NCBI GenBank assembly: GCA_002480085.1
Contig: DKPJ01000016.1
Span: 1-64,000 of the forward strand
Origin: Enterobacteriaceae bacterium UBA7338
GTDB lineage: Bacteria > Pseudomonadota > Gammaproteobacteria > Enterobacterales > Enterobacteriaceae
Direction: 5' to 3'
Length of the DNA: 64,000 nucleotides
Numbering within the stretch: position 1 is the stretch's first letter; each line of letters starts with the position of its first letter. The notes beneath the pieces are model-generated. The model searched no databases, had not been told where the DNA came from, and was given only the letters and a program-made list of their open reading frames with translations. Below are positions 1 to 8,856 of this stretch, piece after piece. Made by a program: the position numbers and the translations under genes.

Positions 1-470
1 GCGCCACCGGGCATGACGGTGCAGATGCTGCAACGCCGGGCGGCACTGCGTTTGCCCGGCCTACAGCGGGGCGGTGCAGTTTGTAGGCCCGCGTAAGCGA
101 AGCGCCACCGGGCGTTACTCTGCAGATGCTGCAACGCCGGGCGGCGCTGCGTTTGCCCGGCCTACGATGGGGCGGTGCGGTTTGTAGGCCCGCGTAAGCG
201 AAGCGCCACCGGGCGTGACGGTGCAGATGCTGCAACGCCGGGCGGCACTGCGTTTGCCCGGCCTACGGCGGGCGCGGTGCGGTTTGTAGGCCCGCGTAAG
301 CGAAGCGCCACCGGGCATGACGGTGCTGATGCTGTAACGCCGGGCGGCACTGCGTTTGCCCGGCCTACGATGGGGCGGTGCGGTTTGTAGGCCCGCGTAA
401 GCGAAGCGCCACCGGGCATGACGGTGCTGATGCTGTAACGCCGGGCGGCGCTGCGTTTGCCCGGCCTACG
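1..470. repeat. Tandem REP/BIME array
   Basis: Five head-to-tail copies of a unit of about 101 bp begin at 1, 102, 203, 305 and 406; the last is partial and the array may continue left of the window. Each unit carries two oppositely oriented REP palindromes: one with the core GCCGGGCGGC, and a GTAGGCCCG...CGCCACCGGGC partner. Copies differ by only a few substitutions, which points to recent amplification or homogenisation. This is typical of BIME-2 arrays between enterobacterial genes. Such elements can bind gyrase or IHF or stabilise upstream mRNA. Short open frames across the array are repeat artefacts. Confidence 0.9.
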
Positions 471-504
471 ACTCGCCTATTTGACCTGGAGTGGGATAAA
501 AAAA

Positions 505-524
505 TGGCGCTCCTGGGAGCGCCA
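505..524 (-). terminator. Rho-independent terminator after malG
   Basis: A 9-bp perfect stem (TGGCGCTCC / GGAGCGCCA) with a 2-nt loop is followed, reading leftwards, by seven U residues. It lies about 70 bp past the malG stop and fits the end of the malEFG transcript. Confidence 0.8.
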
Positions 525-596
525 ATAACAGTCACAAGTCAAAGTACAAATGGATAGATCAAGATTGAGGATAACAGTGGCATAACATGATGAAAC

Positions 597-1487
597 CTAG
601 CCTTTCACCCCGCCTGCCGTCAGGCCGTTAACCAGCCAGCGCTGGGCCAGCAGGAAGACAAGGGTAATCGGAATAGCTGAGAGCACCGCCGCCGCGGCAA
701 AATCGCCCCACAGGTAGTTCTGCGGGTTGAGATACTGCTGCATACCCACCGCCAGGGTGTAGCTGTTAACGTCGCGCAGCAGCAGCGAGGCGACCGGCAC
801 TTCGGTAATGGCGGCGATAAACGACAGGATAAATACCACCGCCAGAATCGGTACCGAGAGCGGCAGCAAGACCAGACGGAACGCCTGCCACGGCGTCGCC
901 CCATCCAGCGAAGCCGCTTCTTCCAGCGAACTGTCGATAGTTTCAAAATAGCCCTTGATGGTCCAGACATGCAGGGCGATACCGCCCAGATAGGCGAAGA
1001 TCACCCCGCCATGGGTATTGAGACCGATAAAGGGCACGTACTGGCCGAGGCGATCGAACAGGGCATAGAGCGCCACCAGAGAGAGCACCGCCGGGAACAT
1101 CTGGAAAATCAGCATCCCTTTCAGCAGTGAAGACTTACCGGTAAAGCGCATGCGGGCAAAGGCGTAGGCGCAGGTGGTGGAGAGCACCACGATGCCCACT
1201 GCCGTAATGCCGGCGATTTTTACCGAGTTCCACAGCCACAGCAGCACCGGGAACGGCGGCGGAGTAACGCGCCCATCCGCATGCTCAACGCTAAAGCCCA
1301 GCGCCAGACGCCAATGCTCCCACGAGATCTGGTCCGGGATCAGGCTGCCGGTGGCGAAGTTACCGGGGCGCAGCGAGATGGCAATGACCATCAGCAGCGG
1401 GAACATGATCGCCGCGATAAAGATCAGCAGCCCGGCGTGAGTCGCAAATAGACGTAGCTTCTGAGATTTGGGTTGCACCATAGCCAT
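597..1487 (-). CDS. malG: Maltose ABC transporter inner-membrane permease MalG
   Basis: This is one of the two membrane subunits of the MalFGK2 importer for maltose and maltodextrins. The protein has 296 residues, the same length as in E. coli, with six hydrophobic segments. The cytoplasmic EAA loop that docks on MalK is visible (EEAASLDGATPWQAF followed by LVLLPLSVP). The C-terminus GGVKG matches E. coli, where the tail reaches into the MalF pore. The gene follows malF by 12 bp and is last in the malE-malF-malG operon. Transcription should depend on MalT and CRP at the malE promoter. Confidence 0.97.
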   Translation of the reverse strand: MAMVQPKSQKLRLFATHAGLLIFIAAIMFPLLMVIAISLRPGNFATGSLIPDQISWEHWRLALGFSVEHADGRVTPPPFPVLLWLWNSVKIAGITAVGIVVLSTTCAYAFARMRFTGKSSLLKGMLIFQMFPAVLSLVALYALFDRLGQYVPFIGLNTHGGVIFAYLGGIALHVWTIKGYFETIDSSLEEAASLDGATPWQAFRLVLLPLSVPILAVVFILSFIAAITEVPVASLLLRDVNSYTLAVGMQQYLNPQNYLWGDFAAAAVLSAIPITLVFLLAQRWLVNGLTAGGVKG

Positions 1488-1499
1488 AATCTCTCTCCC

Positions 1500-3044
1500 T
1501 TAATCAAATTTCATGCGCGTGGCTTTTAGGTTCACAATCGCCAGCGCGCCCACCAGCAGGAAGATCAGCGTGGCAATGGCCGCTGCGAGGCCGAAATCCT
1601 GGCCGCCGCCGCCTTCAAAGGCGATGCGGTAGGTATAGCTCACCAGCAAATCGGTATAACCCGCGGGGGTGGTTGTCCCCAGGCGATCCGGACCACCGTT
1701 GGTCAAAAGCTGGATCAGCACGAAGTTATTAAAGTTGAACGCAAAGCTGGCGATCATCAGCGGCGTAAGCGGCACGACCAGCAGCGGCAGGGTAATGCGG
1801 AAGAAGTTCTGCATCGGTCCCGCACCGTCCATTGCCGAGGCCTCATAGAGATCGTCGGGAATCGCTTTCAACAGGCCCATGCAGAGGATCATCATGTAGG
1901 GGTAGCCGAGCCAGGTGTTAACGATCACCACCATCGCCCGGGCGGTGGTCGGGTCGCTAAACCAGGCGGGCTTGGTGCCGAACAGCGCCCCCAGCATCAT
2001 GTTGATCTCCCCGAAGCTCTGGTTGAACAGCCCTTTGAAAATCAGAATCGAGATAAAAGACGGTACGGCATAGGGCAGGATGAGCAGCACCCGGTAGATG
2101 GCCTTGCCGCGCAGCGCCTCCCACTGCACCAGGCACGCCAGCACCATGCCCACCGCCACGGTCAGCACCACCGTCAGCAGCGAGAAAACCACGGTCCAGA
2201 CGAAGATCGCCAGGAACGGCTTCTGAATGCCCTCGTCGGTGAAGACGCGCATAAAGTTATCCCAGCCGATGGTCACGGTATAGCCTGGGCTAAGGCGTTC
2301 GCTGCCCCAGCCGCCGTCGGCGTTGACGGCCTGATAGAAGCCGACGTCGTTATTGGGACGGTATTTATCGCCGCTCTGGTTATTGGTTAGCGTGCCGTCG
2401 TCGGCCAGGCTATAGAGCGGGCGCGTGCCGGAGAACTGGCGCAGGGAGCTCATCACCACGTGGCTCTCATCCGGCAGTATGGCGGTAAGCTGCGTCAGCG
2501 CCTGGCGCTGCTGGGTAATCACGCGCAGGTTAGCGCGTTCGCCCGTCGGCAGGGCCGTCGCCTCTTTCAGGGTCAGCGTCTGCTCGCCGCCGGGGGTAAA
2601 GGGTTCAGAAACGTAGTGCTTGTCGCTCTCGCCGTCGGTCAGCGCCAGCTGCCATTTATTATCTGCCGGATAGAGGCCAAAGTTAAAGGTCTTGCCCGCC
2701 TGATAGACGCGATCCATCAGCACCTCGCGCACGCGCTCCTGCGCTAGCTGGTTGGTGCTGCTGTAGTTAGTGAAGGCAATAGCGATGGTGCAGATCAGCG
2801 GAAAGAGAACAAACAGGCCCATCCCGGCGAGACCGGGGTAGACATAGCGCCAGGCGTAGGCTTTACGATTGGCAAAGATATAGAGGCCAATCGAGCTTAA
2901 GATCAGCGTCGTGATGGCAAACAGGTACTCTCCCTGGGCGTACATCAAAACCACAAGATAGCCCACCAGCAGCCCAAGCAGGGCTATCGCCGACCACTTC
3001 AGCACGTTGCTTTGCCACCAGGCACTCTTTTTAACGACATCCAT
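1500..3044 (-). CDS. malF: Maltose ABC transporter inner-membrane permease MalF
   Basis: Second membrane subunit of the maltose importer. MalF differs from MalG by two extra N-terminal helices and a large periplasmic P2 loop (about residues 90-280) that contacts MalE. The EAA motif is EASAMDGAGPMQNFF. The start is placed at MDVVKKSAWW, giving 514 residues as in E. coli. An upstream in-frame ATG at 3062 would add six residues, but a GAGGAAG Shine-Dalgarno sequence sits just ahead of the inner ATG. malE lies upstream across a REP element, which in E. coli stabilises the malE portion of the mRNA. Confidence 0.97.
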   Translation of the reverse strand: MDVVKKSAWWQSNVLKWSAIALLGLLVGYLVVLMYAQGEYLFAITTLILSSIGLYIFANRKAYAWRYVYPGLAGMGLFVLFPLICTIAIAFTNYSSTNQLAQERVREVLMDRVYQAGKTFNFGLYPADNKWQLALTDGESDKHYVSEPFTPGGEQTLTLKEATALPTGERANLRVITQQRQALTQLTAILPDESHVVMSSLRQFSGTRPLYSLADDGTLTNNQSGDKYRPNNDVGFYQAVNADGGWGSERLSPGYTVTIGWDNFMRVFTDEGIQKPFLAIFVWTVVFSLLTVVLTVAVGMVLACLVQWEALRGKAIYRVLLILPYAVPSFISILIFKGLFNQSFGEINMMLGALFGTKPAWFSDPTTARAMVVIVNTWLGYPYMMILCMGLLKAIPDDLYEASAMDGAGPMQNFFRITLPLLVVPLTPLMIASFAFNFNNFVLIQLLTNGGPDRLGTTTPAGYTDLLVSYTYRIAFEGGGGQDFGLAAAIATLIFLLVGALAIVNLKATRMKFD

Positions 3045-3080
3045 GAGACACTTCCTCAACAACCGTGGAAAACATTGTCA

Positions 3081-3112
3081 GTTGTAGGGCGGGTAGCGAG
3101 GCGCCACCCGCC
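3081..3112. repeat. REP element between malE and malF
   Basis: A single imperfect palindrome (GTAGGGCGGGTAGCG...CGCCACCCGCC) lies in the malE-malF gap. E. coli carries REPs at the same place, where they block 3' exonucleases and raise malE message over malF. Confidence 0.8.
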
Positions 3113-3119
3113 ATTTTTG

Positions 3120-4310
3120 TTACTTGGTAATTCGTCCCTGCGCATCTTTCAGCGCCGCATCCACAGTCTGGCGACCGCTGGCGGCGTTGATCACCGCGGT
3201 ACGCACCGCGTACCAGAAGGCAGCCATCTGCGGCACGTTCGGCATGATTTCGCCCTTCTCGGCGTTGCTCATGGTGGCGGCAATGCGTGGATCCTTCGCT
3301 AACGTCTCCTGGAAGGATTTCAGCGCCACGGCACCCAGCGGCTTATCTTTGTTAACCGCGTCCAGGCCCTGGTCGGTCAGCAGGTAGTTTTCAATAAACT
3401 CCTTCGCCAGCTCTTTGTTCGGGCTGGCGGCGTTGATGCCTGCGCTCAGCACGCCAACGAAGGGCTTAGACGGCTTGCCCTTGAAGGTCGGCAGCAGCGT
3501 CACGCCGTAGTTCACCTTGCTCTTGTCGATGTTTGACCACGCCCATGGACCGTTGATGGTCATCGCGGTTTCGCCTTTATTAAAGGCCGCTTCGGCGATG
3601 GAGTAGTCGGTGTCCGCGTTCATCTGTTTGTTTTTGATCAGATCAACCAGGAAGCCCAGACCCGCTTTGGCTCCAGCGTTGTCCACGCCCACGTCCTTCA
3701 CGTCATACTTGCCGTCGGCAAGCTTAAAGGCGTAACCACCGTCGGCGGCGATCAGCGGCCAGGTGAAGTACGGCTCCTGCAGGTTGAACATTAGCGCGCT
3801 CTTGCCTTTCGCCTTCAGCTCTTTATCCAGCGCCGGGATCTCTTCCCAGGTTTTTGGCGGGTTCGGCACCAGGTCTTTGTTATAGATAAGCGACAGGGCT
3901 TCGACGGAGATCGGATAGGCGATCAGCTTGCCGTTATAGCGTACCGCGTCCCAGGTGAACGGGAAGAGCTTGTCCTGGAAGGCTTTGTCCGGGGAAATTT
4001 CGGCCAGCAGGCCTGACTGGGCATAGCCGCCAAAACGGTCATGCGCCCAAAGGATAATGTCCGGGCCATCACCGGTCGCCGCCACCTGCGGGTACTTCTC
4101 TTCCAGCTTATCCGGATGCTCAACGGTGACCTTAATCCCGGTATCCTTCTCGAATTTCTGGCCGACTTCCGCGAGGCCGTTATAGCCTTTGTCGCCGTTG
4201 ATCCAGATCACCAGCTTGCCTTCTTCAATTTTGGCGAGGGCCGAGGCGGAAAACATCATCGTCGTCAGCGCGGAGAGCGCAAGGATGCGAGCGCCAGTTT
4301 TCATGTTCAT
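3120..4310 (-). CDS. malE: Periplasmic maltose/maltodextrin-binding protein MalE
   Basis: This is the periplasmic receptor that binds maltose and maltodextrins, delivers them to MalFGK2 and also signals to the Tar chemoreceptor. The protein has 396 residues. A Sec signal peptide (about 1-26, ending SASALA before KIEEGK) is followed by the two-lobed type I binding fold. Mature-protein motifs match E. coli closely, for example KLVIWINGDKGYNG, WAHDRFGGYAQSG and NGPWAWSNID. First gene of malEFG, divergent from malK. Confidence 0.98.
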   Translation of the reverse strand: MNMKTGARILALSALTTMMFSASALAKIEEGKLVIWINGDKGYNGLAEVGQKFEKDTGIKVTVEHPDKLEEKYPQVAATGDGPDIILWAHDRFGGYAQSGLLAEISPDKAFQDKLFPFTWDAVRYNGKLIAYPISVEALSLIYNKDLVPNPPKTWEEIPALDKELKAKGKSALMFNLQEPYFTWPLIAADGGYAFKLADGKYDVKDVGVDNAGAKAGLGFLVDLIKNKQMNADTDYSIAEAAFNKGETAMTINGPWAWSNIDKSKVNYGVTLLPTFKGKPSKPFVGVLSAGINAASPNKELAKEFIENYLLTDQGLDAVNKDKPLGAVALKSFQETLAKDPRIAATMSNAEKGEIMPNVPQMAAFWYAVRTAVINAASGRQTVDAALKDAQGRITK

Positions 4311-4652
4311 AAATCCCGTCCTTTAGGTAGCGATAAATTGACGCCTATCAGTCTCCTGGTTTGACAAGCGCTTCTCATCCTCCCCCGGCCTACGCCCTGC
4401 CGCCGCGATGTGTGATCTTTGTTACATAAAACAGAGTTATGCGTACCGGCGCACACAAAAGCACCGCAATTTTTGCAGGCGGCATCACGAAAATCGCCTG
4501 CAGCCCGTGGCCCCGGTGGCAGAGCCGGGACGCTCATCCTCCCGTCTCCTCCCCCATAAAAAACCGGGGGGCGGAGGATTCGCCTGACTTATACATCACG
4601 CATAGTCACTGCAACTGAATGTTTCAGAGTTGTAACGAAGGGAGAGAGGGGC
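4311..4652. promoter_or_regulatory. malE-malK divergent control region (MalT and CRP sites)
   Basis: The 342-bp gap contains several MalT-type boxes: CTCATCCTCCCCC at 4374-4386, CTCATCCTCCC and TCTCCTCCCCC at 4533-4555, and an oppositely oriented GGGGGGCGGAGGA at 4566-4578. A good CRP site, TGTGATCTTTGTTACA, lies at 4411-4426. Clustered MalT boxes at both ends with central CRP sites is the known architecture of this bidirectional promoter in E. coli. Exact start sites cannot be fixed from sequence alone. Confidence 0.8.
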
Positions 4653-5762
4653 ATGGCGAGCGTGCAGCTGCGGAATGTGACGAAGGCCTGGGGCGACGTG
4701 GTGGTGTCAAAGGACATCAACCTCGACATCGAGGAGGGTGAGTTCGTGGTCTTTGTTGGACCGTCAGGCTGCGGAAAATCGACCCTGCTGCGCATGATCG
4801 CCGGGCTGGAGACCATCACCAGCGGTGATTTAATGATTGGCGACACGCGAATGAACGAGATCCCGCCAGCGGATCGCGGCGTCGGCATGGTGTTCCAGTC
4901 CTATGCGCTCTATCCCCATCTCTCGGTGGCAGAGAACATGTCGTTCGGCCTCAAGCTGGCTGGCGCAAAGAAAGAGGTGATCAACCAGCGTGTGACCCAG
5001 GTCGCCGAAGTGTTACAGCTGGGCCATCTGCTGGATCGCAAGCCGAAAGCGCTCTCCGGTGGCCAGCGCCAGCGCGTCGCCATTGGCCGGACGCTGGTAG
5101 CGGAGCCGCGCGTTTTCCTGCTTGATGAGCCGCTCTCAAACCTCGATGCGGCGCTGCGCGTGCAGATGCGGATTGAGATCTCCCGCCTGCACAAGCGTCT
5201 CGGACGCACGATGATCTACGTTACCCACGATCAGGTGGAGGCGATGACCCTGGCGGACAAGATTGTGGTGCTGGACGCCGGGCGCGTAGCGCAGATTGGC
5301 AAGCCGCTGGCGCTTTATCACTACCCGGCAGACCGCTTCGTGGCGGGCTTTATCGGCTCGCCGAAGATGAACTTCCTGCCGGTAAAGGTGACCGCCACCG
5401 CCATTGAACAGGTTCAGGTTGAGCTGCCGAACCGCCAGCAGGTCTGGCTCCCGGTGGACAGCGCCAACGTCCAGGTAGGCGCCAATATGTCACTTGGGAT
5501 CCGTCCCGAGCATCTGCTGCCCAGCGACATCGCCGATGTCACGCTGGAGGGGCAGGTACAGGTTGTAGAGCAGTTGGGTCACGAAACACAAATTCATATC
5601 CAGATCCCCGCCATCCGTCAAAACCTGGTCTACCGCCAGGGTGACGTGGTGTTGGTAGAAGAGGGTGCCACATTCGCTATCGGCTTGCCGCCGGAGCGCT
5701 GCCATCTGTTCCGTGAGGACGGCAGCGCCTGTCGGAGATTGCATCAGGAGCCTGGCGTTTAA
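4653..5762 (+). CDS. malK: Maltose ABC transporter ATP-binding protein MalK
   Basis: This ATPase dimer energises MalFG. It also sequesters MalT and is the target of enzyme IIAGlc (inducer exclusion) in E. coli. The protein has 369 residues. Walker A is GPSGCGKST (36-44), the signature is LSGGQRQR near 134, Walker B is VFLLDEP near 154-160, and the H-loop lies in YVTHDQ. A C-terminal regulatory OB-fold domain of about 135 residues follows. It is two residues shorter than E. coli MalK, in the ELPNRQQ loop. First gene of malK-lamB-malM. Confidence 0.97.
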   Translation: MASVQLRNVTKAWGDVVVSKDINLDIEEGEFVVFVGPSGCGKSTLLRMIAGLETITSGDLMIGDTRMNEIPPADRGVGMVFQSYALYPHLSVAENMSFGLKLAGAKKEVINQRVTQVAEVLQLGHLLDRKPKALSGGQRQRVAIGRTLVAEPRVFLLDEPLSNLDAALRVQMRIEISRLHKRLGRTMIYVTHDQVEAMTLADKIVVLDAGRVAQIGKPLALYHYPADRFVAGFIGSPKMNFLPVKVTATAIEQVQVELPNRQQVWLPVDSANVQVGANMSLGIRPEHLLPSDIADVTLEGQVQVVEQLGHETQIHIQIPAIRQNLVYRQGDVVLVEEGATFAIGLPPERCHLFREDGSACRRLHQEPGV

Positions 5763-5807
5763 GCATTCCCATTACAAAGAAAAGCAAGCAAAGCTTCAGG
5801 AGATAGA

Positions 5808-7121
5808 ATGATGATTACTCTGCGCAAACTCCCTCTGGCAGTGGCCATAGCAGCAGGCGTGATGGCTGCCCAGGCGGGTGCTGTTGATTTCAAAGGCTAC
5901 GCCCGTTCCGGCATCGGCTGGACCGGCAGCGGCGGCCCGCAAGAGTGTTTCCAGGCAACCGGGGCCCAAAGTAAATACCGTCTTGGTAACGAATGTGAAA
6001 CCTATGCTGAATTAAAACTGGGCCAGGAAGTGTGGAAAGAGGGCGATAAGAGCTTCTACTTCGACACTAACGTCGCCTACTCCGTCTCCCAGCAGAACGA
6101 CTGGGAAGCCACCAGCCCGGCCTTCCGTGAAGCTAACGTTCAGGGTAAAAACCTGATCGAGGCGCTGCCAGGTTCGACCATCTGGGCCGGTAAGCGCTTC
6201 TACCAGCGTCATGACGTCCACATGATCGACTTCTACTACTGGGATATCTCCGGCCCGGGCGCAGGTATCGAAAACATCGATCTCGGCTTCGGCAAGCTCT
6301 CTCTGGCGGGCACCCGTTCGTCCGAGTCCGGCGGCTCCACCACCTTCTCTGATATCAATCCGATCACCGGTGAGCGTACCTATGACAACATCGTGCCGAA
6401 CGACGTCTTCGACGTGCGTTTAGCCGGTCTGGAAGTGAACCCGGGCGGCACCCTGGAGTTTGGCGTTGACTACGGCCACACCAACCTGCCGGATGACTAC
6501 TATCTGCAGCCGGGCGCGACCAAAGATGGCTGGCTGTTCACCGGTGAACATGTGCAGACTATCGGCACCGGCTTCAACAAGTTCGTTGTGCAGTACGGCC
6601 TTGACTCGATGACCTCGAACGGTAAGGGCATCCCACAGGGCGCACAGCTTAACAACGACGGTCACCTGATCCGTATCATCGACCATGGCTCAATCTCCAT
6701 GGGCGACCGCTGGGACATGATGTACGTCGGTATGTACCAGGATATCAACCTCTCCAACAGCAACGGTACCCGCTGGTGGACCGTGGGCGTACGTCCAATG
6801 TTCAAATGGACGCCAATCATGAGCACCCTGCTGGAAGTGGGCTATGACAACGTCAAATCCCAGAGCACCGACTCCCGCAACGACCAGATCAAAGTGACGC
6901 TGGCCCAGCAGTGGCAGGCAGGCGACAGCATCTGGTCCCGTCCGGCGCTGCGCGTGTTCGCAACCTACGCCAAGTGGGATGAGTCCTTCGGCTTCGCTAA
7001 TAACAACTCAGGCGCACCTTACACCACCGGTTACGCTTATAAAGACACCTCCGCAACGACCTTCAGCCGCGGCGATGACGACGAGTGGACCTTCGGTGCC
7101 CAGATGGAAATCTGGTGGTAA
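5808..7121 (+). CDS. lamB: Maltoporin LamB
   Basis: Outer-membrane 18-strand trimeric porin for maltodextrins and a classical phage lambda receptor. The 437-residue precursor has a 25-residue signal peptide (MMITLRKLPL...AQAGA), the mature start VDFKGYARSGIGW and the terminal W-x-W signature EIWW for barrel assembly. It is about nine residues shorter than E. coli LamB. The differences are concentrated in surface loops (around GERTYDNIVPND and GAQLNNDGH), so phage specificity may differ. It lies 45 bp after malK with a GGAG Shine-Dalgarno. Confidence 0.97.
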   Translation: MMITLRKLPLAVAIAAGVMAAQAGAVDFKGYARSGIGWTGSGGPQECFQATGAQSKYRLGNECETYAELKLGQEVWKEGDKSFYFDTNVAYSVSQQNDWEATSPAFREANVQGKNLIEALPGSTIWAGKRFYQRHDVHMIDFYYWDISGPGAGIENIDLGFGKLSLAGTRSSESGGSTTFSDINPITGERTYDNIVPNDVFDVRLAGLEVNPGGTLEFGVDYGHTNLPDDYYLQPGATKDGWLFTGEHVQTIGTGFNKFVVQYGLDSMTSNGKGIPQGAQLNNDGHLIRIIDHGSISMGDRWDMMYVGMYQDINLSNSNGTRWWTVGVRPMFKWTPIMSTLLEVGYDNVKSQSTDSRNDQIKVTLAQQWQAGDSIWSRPALRVFATYAKWDESFGFANNNSGAPYTTGYAYKDTSATTFSRGDDDEWTFGAQMEIWW

Positions 7122-7148
7122 GACAGCATTGAGTTAACGCAGTACCAG

Positions 7149-7168
7149 AGAGGGGCTTCGGCCCCTCT
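7149..7168 (+). terminator. Hairpin between lamB and malM
   Basis: AGAGGGGC-TTCG-GCCCCTCT is a perfect 8-bp stem capped by a very stable UUCG tetraloop. Only a weak U stretch follows, so it could be a partial terminator or an mRNA-stabilising hairpin that lowers malM relative to lamB. Confidence 0.65.
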
Positions 7169-7246
7169 TACTCAGTAAAGATCCATCTCTGACGCGGCGC
7201 GCTATTGCCTGGCTACCGTCCCGTCATCTCTACAGAGGTCACCATA

Positions 7247-8230
7247 ATGAAAATGAAAAAAACGCTTCTCGCGCTCTGCCTCGGTGCAGGGCTGCTCGCC
7301 TGCGTCCCTGCAGTCAGCTTCGCTGACGTGAACCTGATCCCGCAGGATACCTCAAGCGCACCGGCTATCCCGACAGGGGCGCTCCAGCAGCTCGCCTGGA
7401 CGCCGGTCGCCAATTCACAAACCCAGACCACCAGCCTGGCCACCGCAGGTCAGGCCCTGAACGTGCCCGGTATTACCGGTAAAGTGGCCGCCTACAGCGT
7501 GCCGGCCAACATCGGTGAATTAACCATTACCCTGACCAGCGTCGCGGATAAGCAAAAATCGATCTTTGCGCCCAACGTGCTGGTGCTGGATCAAAACCTG
7601 ACTCCCGCCGCGTGGTTCCCGAGCAGCTACTTCACCTATCAGGAGCCGGGCGTGATGTCCGCCGACCGTCTTGAAGGGATCATCAAGCTGACGCCCGCGC
7701 TGGGTCAGCAAAAGATCTACCTGCTGGTCTTTACCACCCCGGAAGATTTGCAGCGCACCACCACCATGATCAACCCAGCGAAGGCCTACGCGAAAGGCGT
7801 GGGTAACGCCGTACCGGATATTCCGGATCCGCAGGCCCGCCATACGCCGGACGGCACGGTGAAGCTTAAAGTTAGCACCAACTCAGCGTCGAGCATTCTG
7901 GTCGGCCCGATCTTTGGCTCCTCCGGCCATGCTGCCGTGACCGTCGGCAATACCGCTGCACCAGCAACGGCCTACAGCGCCCCGGCGGCGGCACCAACTG
8001 CCGCTGCCCCCGCTCCGGCTCCGGCTCCGGCTCCGGCACCCGCCGCAGCCCCGGCAGCGAAGCGTGAACCGGTGCTGAACGATACGGAAAACTACTTTAA
8101 CGAAGGTATTAAACAGGCCGTTGCCAGCGGCAATATCGATAAGGCGCTGAAACTATTGAACGAGGCTGAAAGCCTGGGCTCCACCTCTGCCCGCGCTACG
8201 TTTATCAGCAGTGTAAAAGGCAAGGGGTAA
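7247..8230 (+). CDS. malM: Maltose operon periplasmic protein MalM
   Basis: Periplasmic product of the last malK-operon gene; its precise function is unknown in E. coli. The start is placed at MKMKKTLLALC, with AGAGG upstream; an earlier in-frame ATG would add 14 residues ahead of the signal peptide. The protein has 327 residues, against about 306 in E. coli. A signal peptide (about 1-26) is followed by a conserved globular domain with SYFTYQEPGVMSADRLEG. A proline/alanine linker of about 40 residues (roughly 225-270) is clearly longer than in E. coli. A conserved C-terminal helical segment ends VKGKG. Confidence 0.92.
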   Translation: MKMKKTLLALCLGAGLLACVPAVSFADVNLIPQDTSSAPAIPTGALQQLAWTPVANSQTQTTSLATAGQALNVPGITGKVAAYSVPANIGELTITLTSVADKQKSIFAPNVLVLDQNLTPAAWFPSSYFTYQEPGVMSADRLEGIIKLTPALGQQKIYLLVFTTPEDLQRTTTMINPAKAYAKGVGNAVPDIPDPQARHTPDGTVKLKVSTNSASSILVGPIFGSSGHAAVTVGNTAAPATAYSAPAAAPTAAAPAPAPAPAPAPAAAPAAKREPVLNDTENYFNEGIKQAVASGNIDKALKLLNEAESLGSTSARATFISSVKGKG

Positions 8231-8262
8231 CCGTTTCCCCACAATGCTGATTTTGTCCGCTT

Positions 8263-8290
8263 GGTGCACCTTCACCGGTGCACCCTTTTT
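8263..8290 (+). terminator. Terminator after malM
   Basis: GGTGCACC and GGTGCACC (8263-8270 and 8277-8284) form a stem followed by five Ts. It ends the malK-lamB-malM transcript before ubiC. Confidence 0.75.
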
Positions 8291-8347
8291 CCCGATCTGC
8301 CTGTTCTGCGATACACTGTTGCTACGTTATGTACCGGAGAGTAAGGC

Positions 8348-8854
8348 ATGCCACACCCTGCGCTAACGCAACTGCGCGCGCTGCGCTATTTTGACGCAAT
8401 CCCCGCACTTGAACCGCACCTGCTTGACTGGCTGCTGCTGGAAGACTCAATGACCAAACGTTTTGAGCAGCAGGGTTGCCAGGTGAGTGTTACGCTCATA
8501 AGAGAGGCGTTCGTCACCGCCGATGAGGTGCCGGAAGAGCGCCCGCTGCTGCCCGAAGCGTCGCGCTACTGGCTGCGGGAGATCCTGCTCTGCGCTGACG
8601 GCGAGCCGTGGCTGGCCGGGCGCACGGTGGTACCGGAATCGACCCTGAGTGGCCCGGAGCTGGCACTACAGCGGCTGGGCAATACGCCGCTGGGGCGTTA
8701 CCTCTTTACCTCATCAACCCTGACCCGTGATTTTATTGAAATAGGCCGTCACGCCGATCTCTGGGGACGCCGCTCCCGGCTACGCCTCGGCGGCAAGCCG
8801 CTGCTGCTGACGGAGCTGTTTTTGCCTGCATCACCGCTGTATCGAGAGGAGTAG
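8348..8854 (+). CDS. ubiC: Chorismate pyruvate-lyase UbiC
   Basis: Converts chorismate to 4-hydroxybenzoate and pyruvate, the first committed step of ubiquinone synthesis, in the cytosol. The protein has 168 residues (E. coli 165). Family blocks seen are LLDWLLLEDSMTKRFE, SRYWLREILLCADGEPWLAGRTVVP, TPLGRYLF and LLLTELFLP. The RxxxP-containing segment and the conserved late Glu form the active site in the known structure. ubiA follows after two bases, so the genes are translated from one message. Confidence 0.96.
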   Translation: MPHPALTQLRALRYFDAIPALEPHLLDWLLLEDSMTKRFEQQGCQVSVTLIREAFVTADEVPEERPLLPEASRYWLREILLCADGEPWLAGRTVVPESTLSGPELALQRLGNTPLGRYLFTSSTLTRDFIEIGRHADLWGRRSRLRLGGKPLLLTELFLPASPLYREE

Positions 8855-8856
8855 AA

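Noticed and set aside
115..419. Overlapping short open frames on both strands in the first 420 bases
   Set aside because: They run through identical REP units, repeat the same peptide and lack ribosome sites; they are repeat artefacts.
1..470. Possible CRISPR array because of regular repeats
   Set aside because: The repeat unit is about 101 bp, the units are almost identical end to end with no unique spacers, and the cores are REP palindromes; no cas genes are present.
3045..3062. Longer malF start (MLRKCL extension)
   Set aside because: The inner ATG has the Shine-Dalgarno sequence and gives the conserved 514-residue length.
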